Origin: Solen grandis
Taxonomy: Eukaryota > Mollusca > Bivalvia > Adapedonta > Solenidae
Assembly (NCBI GenBank): GCA_021229015.1
Contig: CM037792.1
Span: 45,567,083 to 45,631,082 of the forward strand
Direction: 5' to 3'
DNA length: 64,000 nucleotides
A program made the position numbers and the translations under genes. The notes beneath the pieces were generated by a model, which saw nothing but the letters and a program-made list of their open reading frames with translations, was not told the DNA's origin and did not search any database. Below are positions 1 through 11,180 of this stretch, in pieces; the stretch's first letter is position 1; every line of letters starts with the position of its first letter.

Positions 1-327
1 GTATATCAGTATAAATCGCTTGAACAAATTCAAGATTACTGAAGTCTAGATATTTGATTTCATACCTGATGCCTTGAAAATAAATAGCATTTCCAAGGTT
101 TCATATGAAATAAACAAACAGTTGTATCGCGATATTTTCTACGCGTTTGATTGAAAGTATTTCACAAATAGTTTGTAACATTGGATACAACACTATTGTG
201 AAAGAAATCTTACCGCTATCGGACTTAGTTCGACACGTTTATGTGATTACGTAATAGTCACACTTCGTTGACCGCGTTCGAGTTAAACTGTCGATAAGAA
301 CTAGGAAAACATTACAGTGGGTCTGTT

Positions 328-408
328 GCCACGATAGCGCAACTGGTAGAGACGCCGACGTGCCTACCTAGTTGTTTTGTCCAGGGTCAGTAGTTCGGAC
401 CTTGAAGA
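328..408 (+). repeat. tRNA-like sequence, possible SINE head
   Basis: The stretch carries a D-arm/A-box-like motif (TAGCGCAACTGGTAGAG, near 338) and about 50 bases later a B-box-like motif (AGTTCGGACC, near 391), the spacing expected of a tRNA-derived internal pol III promoter. The acceptor ends do not pair convincingly and no clean anticodon arm is visible, so a functional tRNA is unlikely; a degenerate tRNA-derived SINE head or tRNA pseudogene fits better. It lies in the upstream flank or leader of the Gypsy element. It is not recognised as that element's primer-binding site. Confidence 0.35.
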
Positions 409-822
409 GAGAACGTATTTTGCATTTTTTTTGAATATGTGATTGAGTTGCTTTTGTTCCTTGTATTAGTTTATTTCGTTTGGATGTAATTGTTTTTTGT
501 TTGACTTAAGAAAAACATTTTCGGAGTATATTATTAAAAGAAATAGGTATAGATTATTTTTTTTTTATAATATAAACTTGTCAGAAATTGGAAAAAAAAC
601 AACAAATTAATAACATTACACATATAAGATTTTTTTTTTAAATTTTTTTTGGAATTATACTTAGCAAAGATTCATTGTTTATCTGAATATAGATATACAT
701 ACGCAAAATATTATCAAAATGAATTAATTGATTAGGAAACTAGGAAAAAATTAAAAATAAAAATATATTAATTTTTTTCATTATCACAGGAATAATTTAT
801 TGTTATTTTACATTAAAACTTT
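409..822. other. AT-rich leader or flank of the Gypsy element
   Basis: T- and A-rich sequence with several homopolymer runs and no open frame of note. It would be the untranslated leader of the Gypsy element or flanking DNA. I could not find a 5' LTR or primer-binding site in positions 1-822, so the 5' LTR is either outside the window or lost. Confidence 0.4.
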
Positions 823-870
823 TTGGTGTATATACATGTACATGTAACATTATTAAAAGTTACTCCAATC

Positions 871-2037
871 ATGGAAGATACTGTATCTGAGAGAGAGTAC
901 AGGAAACTTAGAAGAAATGCTATAAGGCAACAATTGCTAGAAAGGTATGAAGAAGGAGACAGACTGTTAGCAAATGCTCAGATGACATATAGCATGCAAC
1001 AGCCTTTGGACAGGATTAATGTTGAGGAGACAAACAGGAATGAGATAGTAGTACAAGAAAGACAAGAGAGTCAATGTTATGATCAAAGGAGAATGGGTAT
1101 GGAACCTATGGGAAATCAAAATAGTTCAACGCATAGATTGGTTGATGACAGTGGAGATAGGAGTGAAGAAAGAGCTAACAAAGCTTCGACTTTACACGTC
1201 AGCGAACATCACACGGATACTGAACCTCCAGAAGATTTTCATACGAAGGATGTAGCACATGGCAGCATTGACTTTACACAGGAACTGATTGAATTGGATA
1301 AAAAGCTTATCAATTTAAGACAGAATGTGAATGGAAATAGTATCCTTACAAGCACGAGGAAGCAGGAAACACCAATGCATCAGGACTCTTTTCAGAAAGA
1401 GCTGATGAAAACAAAGGAAAGACTGTGTCAGAGTAAAATCAATCCATTTCTCGAGCCTAATGACACTAATAAAAAAGGCAAAGATAGAATGGATTTTTCA
1501 CAATTTAAACAGGCCACTGTCAATCAGAATTCCTTTAATAAAGGACTTGATAAAGATGAATGTGGTGCTGCTTGTTCAAGCACAATACCTAAGAAGTTTG
1601 ATCAGACAAGAGATTATGATCAAATGTATGACAGACGTGTCAAACAACATAGTGAACCTTGTAGAGAAGGTGATGTTGAAGGAAATATACGGAAATACAG
1701 TTTTGTTGGAAGCCCTATTTCAGTGCGAGAACATTATCTAAATGAAGATTTGGTTCTGCCACGACATAGCGTTGCCTATGGGTCAGACAAACATTTCAAT
1801 GCAGTTTACCAAACAAGAGGTTTAGGTCCTATGAAATCAGACTATGACAGAACACAGAATATCAAACAAGGAGTACAGTTTGAAGGCCTGCGTGTTGCCA
1901 ATACGTATGAAACAGACCAAGAAGACTTAGAAGTGTATAGACGTATGAATAAACGATTATTGGAGGAGGAGAGACTAAGGATTGAAAGTGAGAGGGAGGA
2001 AATGCTCTTACAGAGGTTGCAGACAAATAGAGTATGA
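871..2037 (+). pseudogene. gag: Gypsy gag, N-terminal segment (frame broken)
   Basis: The open frame extends upstream to 823, but the ATG at 871 (MEDTVSERE) is the more credible start because the upstream residues are not Gag-like. About 390 residues, highly charged and Glu/Lys/Arg/Gln-rich, with a strongly coiled-coil-like C-terminal end (MNKRLLEEERLRIESE). The same coiled-coil composition continues without a break in the next frame from about 2010 to 2040, so the TGA at 2035-2037 results from a frameshift, not a natural end. No enzymatic motif. It would form the N-terminal assembly part of the capsid precursor. Confidence 0.6.
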
Positions 2038-2824
2038 AAGAAAAGTGAAGGAGCAAGAGGAACAGCAGGCGTTGGAAAGGATATATAGATTGAAAATTGC
2101 TGAGGAGGAGTTAGAACAGCAAAGATCTGAAAGGATACTGTTTGAAAGGGAGCTTCAGAAAAAGGTTGAGCTCGAGAAGCTTAGAGAACAGAGATTATTG
2201 TTGTTGAAATCACAAGAGGAGGAATTGTCTAGCAGAGTTGGTATAGATAGTTACAGAGACAGACGTGTTGACTACACTAGAGAACATCAAGTGATGCCAA
2301 CTTCGCATTTAGAACCAATGATAAATCCAAGTGGTTTTGGGAAACCAAAGATTCCTCCATTTGATGGAAATGATTTCAAGGTCTGGAAGATTGAGGTCGA
2401 ATGTATAATGAAAAGTAGGATGCATCCAGAGTTTTTGATAGCTCAGGCAATGAGAAATTCACTGAAAGGTCAGACTAGAAAAGTCCTACTGACGATAGAT
2501 CCGATGGCAAGTTCATCTGAAATATTGAAGAAATTAGAAGATATTTATGGTACTACGCAAACTAAAGATTCAATCATGCAGGATTTCTTCAATGCCAAAC
2601 AAGGTGAAAAAGAGTCTACGTCTGATTGGGCACTGCGTCTTGAAACACTCATGCAATTGGCAATAGAAACGGGTGAAATATTAGATGGAAGAAAGAATGA
2701 TTTACTCAAACAACGATTTTGGAAAGGGTTGATGAGTGAAAAGCTTCGAAACAATACAAGAGTAACTTATGATTCCGAAGCAACATTTGAGGTCTTGCGG
2801 AGAAAAGCTAGAGTAAGAGGATGA
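2012..2824 (+). pseudogene. gag: Gypsy gag, capsid-like segment (second frame)
   Basis: The frame continues the coiled coil (YERKVKEQEEQQALERIY) and then enters a retrotransposon Gag/capsid-like region at about 2325-2800. This contains the typical 'P.F.G.DF..W' signature (IPPFDGNDFKVWKIEVE, near 2350-2400) and 'LEDIYG' near 2540. It lacks a plausible start of its own and overlaps the end of the preceding frame. It stops at 2822-2824 where related sequence resumes in the third frame. Best read as the middle of a once-continuous Gag, separated by frameshifts; programmed frameshifting at the first junction is possible but no convincing slippery site was seen. Confidence 0.6.
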
Positions 2825-3293
2825 AATCAAACGCAAAATTAAAAATTCCCACTTGAATTTGAAAAGAGAAGTTCCAGTTAATGTTCAGAAGGATGAAATA
2901 ACTCTACAGCAGCAAAATCTGAAAACGTCGTCATCGTATATTGATGAACAGATGAACATGATGCAGTCTCTAATGGACAAAATGAATGCATTGGAAAGGG
3001 AGTTGGCAAATTTAAAGAGAAGAGATAGAGAACCTACAACCTCTGAGACCATGCAGAGAGATGGTGGTAGAAGTGATTTTTCATTTAGAGGAGGTTATCG
3101 AAGAGGTGGAAGACCTTACAATCAAAAGTACTTTAGTCAACCTAGAAGTAGACCTTTTCAGAGAAATTACTACGACAGAGATAGTCAGAGATGCAGCGGA
3201 CAAGTAAAGGCTGATGGCGTGGAGGCTACTGCTCCGAAGTCTAGTGCTTCGCCAAATGAATACAAAGACCGGAACAAAGATTTAAACAAGTAA
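2820..3293 (+). pseudogene. gag: Gypsy gag, nucleocapsid-like segment (third frame)
   Basis: Third gag frame, open from about 2820 (Asp/Glu/Lys-rich) through a short coiled coil (LMDKMNALERELANLKRR, near 2980) into an Arg/Gly-rich basic tract (FRGGYRRGGRPYNQ, near 3080) typical of nucleic-acid-binding Gag tails. A CCHC zinc knuckle is expected next, but only a Cys-x-Gly-Gln remnant is visible near 3190. The knuckle is therefore absent or destroyed. The frame ends at 3293, 63 bases before the first ATG of pol. Confidence 0.5.
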
Positions 3294-3355
3294 ATGCTTC
3301 CATCGCAGGGCATGATGTTAGCAATGAAAGTAAGAACTGCCCTACACATCCATTC

Positions 3356-6300
3356 ATGAATAGATTGATTGGGTCATCCAATGAGACAGACATACTCTTC
3401 GAAGGTGTTCCGTCAAGAGCCCTTATTGATAGTGGCTCAATGGTTAGTTCATTATCTGTAAATTTCTATAACGATCTACCAAATAAGCCTGTTTTACACA
3501 GCCTAGACGATTTTGAACTTGAAGTTAAAACTGCAAACGGGTCACTTGTACCTTATGTTGGCTACATTGAAGCTAAAGTAGAAAGCAAAGTATTCGCAAA
3601 TGGGTATGTAAACACTCTTTTCCTTGTTGTACCTGAAACAGAGTATCATCAGAGAGTCCCTATATTGATTGGTACAAACGTCATACGTGAACTCAAGGTA
3701 AACAATCAGCAAAAGGAGGATACACCAGATGCATGGAAGACAGCATTCATGTCAATTGGTTCGGCGTCAGTTGGTGTAGCTACAACCACTCAACCAATAA
3801 CACTTAAACCGATGGAAAGTAGAACAATAAGTGGTTTTGTACGCAAATCACATAATGTTGATGCGGCCGTCACTGAGCCTATAGAGGACACATACGAACA
3901 GAAGCCTTTAGTGTGTCCTCGAGTTGTCCAGCTTAAAAGCGCAGGGAAGACAGCACGTATTCCAGTCAAGATATGCAACATCTCCGCAAAAGTCTTAAAG
4001 ATTCCCGCCAAATATGAGATATGCCAACTGAATGAAGTGAAAGTTCTCCGACATGTGGACATTGGCAGGAAGACTTCAGCACCTGTAGAAGAGAAGACAA
4101 ATGGTGAAACAAACTTACCTGGCTTCACATCAGAACCTGAAAAGAAAAGTAACAATCAAAAATATTTACCAAGATGTACGGATACTCCAGTTTCTCACCA
4201 GCACACTGTACCTGAAAAAGAAGAAAAGAGTAGAGATTATGACTTCAAGAAAGATTATGGAGTACACATAGAAGATTCTCAATTTTCTACAGATCAGAAA
4301 CATAAAGTTTACGAACTTTTTAAGAAATGGAAATCAATATTTCCTAAAAGTCCCCATGACCTTGGTGGTGGAACCACAAGTGTTCGTCACAAAATAGAGT
4401 TAACAGACAATATACCTTTTAAGGAGCCTTACAGAAGAGTTCCTCCAGCTATTTATAACGAAGTCAAGGAACATCTGCAAGAAATGTTAAGAATAGGTGC
4501 TATTCAAGAATCAAAGAGTCCTTGGTCATCCAACATTGTCATCGTAAAAAAGAAAGATGGATCTATTCGTTTCTGTATAGACTATCGGAAACTAAACAAT
4601 AGAACCAAGAAGGATGCTTATGCTATTCCCCGTATTGACGACACTTTGCACCTTTTGGCAGGCTCCCGGTACTTTTCTAAGCTTGATTTGAAATCTGGTT
4701 ACTGGCAAGTCGAAATGGATGAGTCTGATAAAGAAAAAACAGCATTTCAAGTGTGGGGAATTGGCTTCTTTGAATGCAACAGGATGCCATTTGGACTTTG
4801 TAACGCCCCGGCCACATTTCAACGACTAATGGAGAGATGCATGGGTGATTTGAATTTGAGAGATTGTTTAATTTACCTGGATGATATTGTTATCTTTTCA
4901 AAGGATATAGATTCTCATATTGAACGTCTAAATGCAGTCTTCCAACGCTTATCAGAAAACAATTTGAAGATTAACCCCAAAAAGTGCGAATTTTTCAAGG
5001 ATAAGATTACTTATCTTGGCCATCTAGTTTCGAAACAAGGCATACATACAGATCCGGAAAAGACTAAAGTTGTGAAAGATTGGCCAACCCCACAGTCTGT
5101 AAAAGATGTAAGAAAGTTTTTGGGATTCGTTGGCTATTTCAGAAGGTTTATCAAGGGATTCGCTGCAATCGCCAAACCACTGAATAACCTCTTAATTGGA
5201 CATCCCCTTAAGTCTGAAACACCAACGAAGAAGAAATCCAAACGACAGCCATTTGTATGGGGAAACGAACAACAGTCAGCTTTTGATGACCTGAAAGCCA
5301 AACTAGTAAATCCACCTATTCTTGCATACGCAAATTACGACCTTCCGTTTAAACTCCACACAGACGCATCTTCAAAAGGTTTAGGAGCAGTTTTATACCA
5401 GCGTCAAAATAACGTCGACCGTGTAATAGCGTATGCCAGTAGGAGTCTTAAACCATCCGAAAAAAATTATCCGGCACACAAATTGGAATACCTAGCTTTA
5501 AAATGGTCCGTCACTGAAAAATTCCACGATTACCTTTATGGTACAGAATTTGAAGTTTTCACTGACAACAATCCTCTAACGTATGTTAACACCTCTGCAA
5601 AATTGGATGCAACTGGACATAGATGGCTGGCAGCTCTTTCAAATTATAATTTTCGCACTACCTATAGATCTGGCAAGAAAAACACAGATGCAGATGGTTT
5701 GTCTCGCCTAACCCCTATGGATAAAGAAGAAAAGACCATTAATGAAGACATCATTTCAGCTATGTCTATTGCAGCTTCATCAAAACCTTCCGAAACACCA
5801 CTTGCAATGTCGTTGGTTTCACCCGACTCAATAGATATAGTTGATTCCGTAACATCAAATGAAATTCCTTCTGATATAGTTGATTCATACTCACTTAGTT
5901 CAAAAGATTGGAAGAAAGCACAACACGACGACCCTATCATTGCAGAAATCTTAGACCATTTGGAAAAAGGCACTAGACCGTCAGCTAAGCGGGTCAGTGG
6001 TTGTTTGAGTCCAGCGGTCGGATATCTCCGTGATTGGGACAATCTTGAACTGAGAGATGGCGTTTTATTTAGACAAGGACAATTTAAAGACCAAAAATGT
6101 AAACAGCTCATACTTCCACAGTCCGTCCGAGGAGATGTCTTCAAAGCTCTCCATGATGATTTAGGTCACCAGGGCCGGGACAGAACAACATCCCTTTTCA
6201 AGCAACGTTTCTATTGGCCCGGAATGGATCATTATATTGAGAACAAAGTTCGCAATTGTCAGCGTTGTATTGCGAGGAAATCAAAGCCGTCTACAGCCCC

Positions 6301-7372
6301 TCTTGTACCTATTTCTTCAAACCAACCCATGGAATTAGTATGTCTTGATTTTCTTAGCCTGGAGCGTTCAAAGGGTGGTTTTGAACATATTCTTGTTGTG
6401 ACAGACCACTTCACCAGATACGCACAGGCTTACCCTACAAAAAATCAGACAGCTAAGACCACCGCAAAAGTTCTCTTTGAGCAGTTCATCGTCCACTATG
6501 GATTTCCAGCTAGACTACACAGTGATCAAGGAGCTAACTTTGAATCTGGTCTCATTCAGGAGCTGTGTAGGTTAGCTGGAATTGACAAATCTCGGACAAC
6601 AGCGTACCATGCCATGGGGAACGGGATGACGGAACGCTTCAACCAGACTTTGCTGAAGATGCTTGGAACACTTGAGGAGGATAAGAAGCAGGATTGGAAG
6701 TCGCATGTCGGTCCATTGGTTCATGCCTACAATGTAACAATCCATGACAGCACGGGATTTTCTCCGTACTTTCTCATGTTCGGCAGACAACCTAGATTAG
6801 CTATAGATGCCTTACTTGGAATTACTTTTGATGACAACAATTCAAAGTGTAGAAATGAATACACCAGGAAATTACGAGATAGACTATCATATGCATACTC
6901 AAAAGCAAAGCAAGCATCAAAATCCACAGCTTCTTTGAATAAAAATCGCTACGATCTAAAAGCTAAAGCAGCAATATTACATAAGGGAGATCAAGTATTG
7001 GCCAGGAATGTTACCATCAGAGGCAAAAATAAGATCGCCGATAAATGGGAATCGGAGCCATACGTTATTATCAATCAGCCGAATTCAGAAATCCCAGTTT
7101 ACAAAATAAAGAAGAACAATTCGAGGAAATCAAGAACAGTACATAGAAATCTTTTACTACCATTAGCATCTGTTCAAGTAGACGATATTGATAAAGAACG
7201 GAACAATGAAGGAACGTCTGGAGGAAGATTCATCAAAAGCAGGAAAAAGACCAAGTTGGCAAAGCTCCGGCGACTGGGTTATGTAGGTCATGAAGGAGAT
7301 TTTTTTTTAAGAGAATACTTACCTTATGTGGTCCAGAAAAAGATGATTTTTTACAGATTTTTTTATCATTGA
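3356..7372 (+). CDS. pol: Gypsy Pol polyprotein (PR-RT-RNaseH-IN)
   Basis: An uninterrupted 1338-residue frame. Visible in order: an aspartic protease with ALIDSGS (about residue 22-28); reverse transcriptase with MPFGLCNAPATFQRLME (about 470) and the YLDDIVIFS catalytic box (about 505); RNase H with HTDASSKGLGAVLY (about 667); an integrase zinc-binding HHCC region (LGHQGRDRT ... CQRCIARK, about 935-975); and the integrase core with LVCLDFLSLE (D), HSDQGANFES (D) and GNGMTERFNQ (E) near 995, 1056 and 1090. A GFSPYFLMFGRQPRL segment follows. All three RT/IN acidic catalytic residues are present. The product would reverse-transcribe and integrate the element. Pol starts after a separate gag stop, so expression may need frameshifting or reinitiation. 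The C-terminal 30 residues look atypical and may run into noncoding sequence. Confidence 0.92.
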   Translation: MNRLIGSSNETDILFEGVPSRALIDSGSMVSSLSVNFYNDLPNKPVLHSLDDFELEVKTANGSLVPYVGYIEAKVESKVFANGYVNTLFLVVPETEYHQRVPILIGTNVIRELKVNNQQKEDTPDAWKTAFMSIGSASVGVATTTQPITLKPMESRTISGFVRKSHNVDAAVTEPIEDTYEQKPLVCPRVVQLKSAGKTARIPVKICNISAKVLKIPAKYEICQLNEVKVLRHVDIGRKTSAPVEEKTNGETNLPGFTSEPEKKSNNQKYLPRCTDTPVSHQHTVPEKEEKSRDYDFKKDYGVHIEDSQFSTDQKHKVYELFKKWKSIFPKSPHDLGGGTTSVRHKIELTDNIPFKEPYRRVPPAIYNEVKEHLQEMLRIGAIQESKSPWSSNIVIVKKKDGSIRFCIDYRKLNNRTKKDAYAIPRIDDTLHLLAGSRYFSKLDLKSGYWQVEMDESDKEKTAFQVWGIGFFECNRMPFGLCNAPATFQRLMERCMGDLNLRDCLIYLDDIVIFSKDIDSHIERLNAVFQRLSENNLKINPKKCEFFKDKITYLGHLVSKQGIHTDPEKTKVVKDWPTPQSVKDVRKFLGFVGYFRRFIKGFAAIAKPLNNLLIGHPLKSETPTKKKSKRQPFVWGNEQQSAFDDLKAKLVNPPILAYANYDLPFKLHTDASSKGLGAVLYQRQNNVDRVIAYASRSLKPSEKNYPAHKLEYLALKWSVTEKFHDYLYGTEFEVFTDNNPLTYVNTSAKLDATGHRWLAALSNYNFRTTYRSGKKNTDADGLSRLTPMDKEEKTINEDIISAMSIAASSKPSETPLAMSLVSPDSIDIVDSVTSNEIPSDIVDSYSLSSKDWKKAQHDDPIIAEILDHLEKGTRPSAKRVSGCLSPAVGYLRDWDNLELRDGVLFRQGQFKDQKCKQLILPQSVRGDVFKALHDDLGHQGRDRTTSLFKQRFYWPGMDHYIENKVRNCQRCIARKSKPSTAPLVPISSNQPMELVCLDFLSLERSKGGFEHILVVTDHFTRYAQAYPTKNQTAKTTAKVLFEQFIVHYGFPARLHSDQGANFESGLIQELCRLAGIDKSRTTAYHAMGNGMTERFNQTLLKMLGTLEEDKKQDWKSHVGPLVHAYNVTIHDSTGFSPYFLMFGRQPRLAIDALLGITFDDNNSKCRNEYTRKLRDRLSYAYSKAKQASKSTASLNKNRYDLKAKAAILHKGDQVLARNVTIRGKNKIADKWESEPYVIINQPNSEIPVYKIKKNNSRKSRTVHRNLLLPLASVQVDDIDKERNNEGTSGGRFIKSRKKTKLAKLRRLGYVGHEGDFFLREYLPYVVQKKMIFYRFFYH

Positions 7373-7904
7373 TATGTACATGTACTAACCTCATTTATAT
7401 TATTTTATTTCAGCTTACGGCGACGAATGAGAATTGGAATATGGAATTCATATATCTAGATAAGATAGAAGAGTAGATAGATACTTACCTCTGGCAAACT
7501 CTTCATAGATGTTCTTCATAGGTCAATATTATTCCTTTCTCGTCATAGCTTATGTTCTGGTGGATATGTTATAACGACCTAAAGGATACGTCCTTATAGT
7601 TTCTTTTAGTCTTGATTCATTTCAGATCAGGAGGAAAGCCACGATTCGGTGTATACCATTATTTACACTAATTTCTATGAGCTCTTTTTCAGATTTGTCA
7701 CATCGATTATGGAATAAACGGGCCGAATCTAATCGTATGCATCGTTTTCTTTTTTATTTCAGACGATTATTTCGAAATAAATTGATATCTTGACAGTCTG
7801 CATTGTATTTATATTTGGTATTATGACATACTAATATATATATGTTTTCGTTTTCTTTAATTAGATTTTGTGACATACACGAATGTCGGGACGCCATTTC
7901 CTTT
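7373..7904. other. Gypsy 3' noncoding region
   Basis: No coding potential seen. The stretch holds three pyrimidine tracts followed by CAG (near 7411, 7689 and 7761) that resemble splice acceptors, which may be chance. It separates the pol stop from the purine tract. Confidence 0.35.
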
Positions 7905-7916
7905 TCGGGGGGAATA
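7905..7916 (+). promoter_or_regulatory. Candidate polypurine tract of the Gypsy element
   Basis: TTTCGGGGGGAATA precedes TGTCATAGGG at 7917. A G-rich tract directly followed by TG is the normal arrangement at the start of a 3' LTR, where it primes plus-strand DNA synthesis. The second Gypsy in this window has a similar AGGGGAGTA directly before TGTAACC, which supports the reading. Confidence 0.45.
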
Positions 7917-8870
7917 TGTCATAGGGTGTATAATGTTTATATTTAAATATAACACGTTATCCCATTTCAGGTTTAAGCAATTTAATAAAACAATAAAGCA
8001 CATTGAAAACGTCTTTGTTCTATATAATGAATTACCTTTGATAATTTACTTGTAATATTCACTTACTGTAGAGTAGCAAATAGGTATCGTAGTACTGTCG
8101 TAATTAAGATAAGTGTAGCGTAATTGAGTTTTCTCCCTTTAACCATTCCTTATTTTTGTAATTGAACTTTCTAACCTTTTTAACCTCTTTAACCTTTTTC
8201 AGCACTAGATCGATAACCAATCGCAATCACTTCCGTAATTTTTTTGAAAAGATAAACATCGCCACTTTGACATGCTCCAAGAAACTGTGAATTGTTTATA
8301 TATATTTATATATATACAGGGAAGATTGGATTCATATAAACACGATTCTGTCGTATCTTGTGTCGTCCTTTAAACCCACATGCCGACTGAGCTGGTCTGC
8401 GTTATAGTCCACGGTGACTATGAACAAATACTGTCATCTGATTGGACGAGAGGAAAATGCCATGTGCTAAAAGAGCTGAGCCGATATAAACCCCCTACTA
8501 TATCGCACTTGCACGCACTTACAACATGCGAGTGAATAAGGACACGTACGTGAGCAGCACGTGTAAGTACACCTCCGTACACTAACGTGGCACTCCCATG
8601 GAGATCGTAAGTTGTAAGCACGTAGAACGCACTTACCACGTGTGCAACGTACGATGCATGCAACCACTCATGCCAAGTGCGAGTTGCGTGCGTTGACGAA
8701 CTCCCTCCCTGCTGTTGCCACTCTTTCCCCACATAGCGACCGTATGTATATATATATATAACGTGTAAGGCTAGTGTACGTATCGCAGTCCGCTTTGCTT
8801 GTTTTAAAGCTATATTTGATTCATTTGACGTAATTTGCAAGTTAACGCACTGTTTGTTTATTACTTTTTG
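7917..8870 (+). repeat. Candidate 3' LTR (right boundary unknown)
   Basis: Begins TGTCATAGGG after the purine tract. A TATA-like GATATAAACC lies near 8482, followed by a GC-richer stretch, consistent with U3 and the start of R. I found no matching copy at positions 1-822, so the LTR identity and its right end are unproven; the end at about 8870 is only where the composition changes. Confidence 0.25.
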
Positions 8871-8947
8871 ATTGTTTTTATGTGCATAATATCAATCGGT
8901 TTTAACATGAAAAAACTACCGACAATTCAAACGTTATTATATCATAA

Positions 8948-9123
8948 TTAACATGACGCCAAAACACCCCGAAATGAATATGCATATCGGTTTAACCAGT
9001 GAAAAGCTGTACAATCCTCCGACAAACAAATGCACGTGAATCTTGCTTTCAATAGTTACCTTAGTTCAACAACCTCCGACAAACATTCGGGGCGTGGCTA
9101 TACCTGTTTTGGCGTCAAGTTAA
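8948..9123. mobile_element. TTAA-flanked MITE (about 170 bp)
   Basis: Terminal inverted repeats: CATGACGCCAAAACA on the left and its near-perfect reverse complement TGTTTTGGCGTCAAG on the right. Both are bounded by TTAA (8948-8951 and 9120-9123). CTCCGACAAACA occurs twice inside. TTAA duplication is the hallmark of piggyBac-type transposition. The inverted symmetry extends into AATTAA, so the exact target duplication is ambiguous. No coding capacity. Confidence 0.55.
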
Positions 9124-9329
9124 TTCAGTGTAAGGTATAAAGAAACACATTTACCAATAGATTTTTCACTTCCAATAAGACTCCTTAACAGAAAGAAAAA
9201 ATCAGGCATGGACTAATTCTATGGCCTCGGAAGAAATCACATTTTGCAATTAATTTTCCACTTTATTTAAAATCAAAGGACTGTCAGTGTAAAGGTATCA
9301 AAATGCATTTATACGTGATGAGTAAAGGA

Positions 9330-9545
9330 TAATGTTTAATGGATTTAACGTCCCACTAACAGTATTTCTGTCATTTTGTGACTATGTCTACTTGAGACAG
9401 ATATAGTGCTGTCACTCTACAGTATCACACCGTAGACATTTGACATGATACCACACCTAGACACATCATTTAGTTTTGGAACTACCGTTACATACTGAGT
9501 GCAAAGCAAGGAAACTTTACCAGTATATTTTTTACACTTTTGCTT
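9330..9545 (-). mobile_element. Degenerate tRNA-derived SINE copy
   Basis: Related to the fuller copy at 56705-57018 in the same orientation. They share the TTTAACGTCCCAC start (the 3' end of the minus-strand element), the GTCTACTT, TATAGTGCTG and GCAGTATCAC-like blocks and the ATGATACCACACC block. This copy has lost the tRNA-like head and is clearly diverged. Inserted between the Gypsy and the transporter region. Confidence 0.6.
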
Positions 9546-11030
9546 TACGGCAAAATTCTTGGAAGTCCGGACTTCCATGAATCAAAAAAGTCCAAAACAA
9601 AAATTAAGGAAGTCCCAGATACGCTAGCAAAAACCGTTATATTACTGTAGAAACTTTATCAATGTATTTGTTTAAAGGGGCTTCTCGTATAAAGAAATAG
9701 TGTCTAATGTCACAGTTTTCTTTTCTCTTAAAAAACACCATAGTCTCGCTGGTAAAGTCTTTAAATGTGTATCAGAGACATATTTCTTAAGATGTTGGTA
9801 ATTGTATAACACCTCTTCGAATAGCTCTTCTTTTATCACTCGATTTTATATCATGATAATCCAGTTTGATGGTTTTCAATGTCTAAGGAGTCTGAACGGC
9901 AACATTTAAACTTTTGCAAATCATTTTAGGAGGTATGCCTTGTATATTAATAGGATGTTTAATATTATAGACATTGGTTGTCAGTTGTGAGAACTAAAAC
10001 AGGTAAAAAAAACCCGGACCTATAAGAAATCCAACATATTTTAAACTAACTCAAGAAGGATATGCAAGTAAAGATAAAAAGAACAACAACAAGGAGGCAG
10101 GATATAAAAAATAGAAATCCTTTGAACGGTCAGATTATAATGAAAATAGTTTATCATGTGGCATCATATGAAAAGAAGGAGGTATAGAGGATAAACTTTA
10201 TATTGGGTTAATTTGTAAAATCTGTTCCATTATATGATAGTGAATGCAAACATGGAGTGGTGGATGTTGAAATTATATTTACAAACTTAAGGTGTAGTTA
10301 TAAATGCATGTTTTTTTCCGTTCGTATTTATCCAAACAAACGTGTGTCGCATTTATTAAAATTCATCACATTATTTTAAATTCAGCAAATTAGATTTGTG
10401 AAAAAAGAGAAATTTTGTGTTGTTTACTCGAATACAAAACTAATGATTCATGCAGAAAGAAAAAAATTTTATAAAATATTAAACATATTTTTGACAAGAA
10501 AATTAAAACAAAATGACTTTTTGTTGCCATTCTATCAAATTAGATGTCTAATATATCCACATTAGCTCAATGGTATAATGGAATGTATCCATCATACAAA
10601 TAAAACACATAACAATGCATGTTTTGAACGACTATTTAATAGAATTTGAAGGTGATATGTGCCATCTGCATGAGCAAAAATCGAAAGCACAATCAAGAAA
10701 TTGCATCCGTTATTTGCTGATACTCATAAAGCCTTCAGTGATTAGTTTCATTTTACTAATTAGATCTTTTTCAGTTCCTTTAGAGTGAAAGTGACACCAA
10801 GAAACGCATGTATTTGATGCTTCCTACATTAACAATTTAAATGATCTTATCAGAGCGAAATCATTGCTGATTGTCGTCTTTGGTATTATGGCAGCTGTGA
10901 AGATAAAAAAAAAGAAGCTTGACGCCCAGATTCTGATATCCAGTAAACATGTATTGACGATTTAAACGGACTCGAAATTTAGTTTGTCTCACTATCTTAG
11001 TGGACACTCAATGAAATATCAAATAACAAT
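9546..11030. other. No gene seen; AT-rich intergenic DNA
   Basis: No supported exon, RNA gene or terminal repeat structure. A 16-bp perfect palindrome GGAAGTCCGGACTTCC lies near 9569 and a single A-box-like motif near 10563 has no B box partner. Confidence 0.5.
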
Positions 11031-11180
11031 TGAACCTGTATTAGCGGTCACCTGTATTATGCGATCAGCTTGGATTTATCGGTCAGTTTATAATGTTTAA
11101 CTTTCATTCAGCGGTCACCTCTTTTAAGCGATCACCCACTTGTTGCCTTGACTGACCGCTTATGACAGGTTTGAATGTAT
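11030..11180. repeat. GCGGTCACCTGTA repeat with inverted ends
   Basis: Starts near GAACCTGTATTAGCGGTCAC and ends near the reverse-complement-like TGACCGCTTATGACAGGTT, giving imperfect terminal inversion over about 140 bp. GCGGTCACCT-type words recur inside. The same word in the opposite orientation forms the minisatellite at 35625-35740, so the two belong to one dispersed family. Confidence 0.5.

Larger units (their letters stand above)
823..7916 (+). mobile_element. Ty3/Gypsy LTR retrotransposon, internal region
   Basis: A single plus-strand element: gag-like sequence in three successive frames (871-3293), a long intact pol (3356-7372), then a purine-rich tract (7905-7916) just before a TG dinucleotide at 7917 that could begin the 3' LTR. 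The pol domain order protease, RT, RNase H, integrase is that of Metaviridae. The intact pol suggests a fairly young insertion, while the shifted gag frames mean this copy probably cannot make a normal Gag. Neither LTR could be verified by a direct-repeat match inside the window. Confidence 0.85.

Noticed and set aside
1..300. 5' LTR of the intact Gypsy
   Set aside because: No direct-repeat match to the sequence after 7917 and no primer-binding site found.
328..408. Functional tRNA gene
   Set aside because: A- and B-box-like motifs are present but acceptor and anticodon stems do not pair.
3790..6927. Several minus-strand and alternate-frame open frames within pol
   Set aside because: Shadows of the pol reading frame.
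8418..8840. 140-codon minus-strand open frame in the putative LTR
   Set aside because: No domain; lies in a locally GC-rich noncoding stretch with a TATA-like box on the other strand.
10560..10600. tRNA-like A box TTAGCTCAATGGTATAATGG
   Set aside because: No B box follows at a suitable distance.
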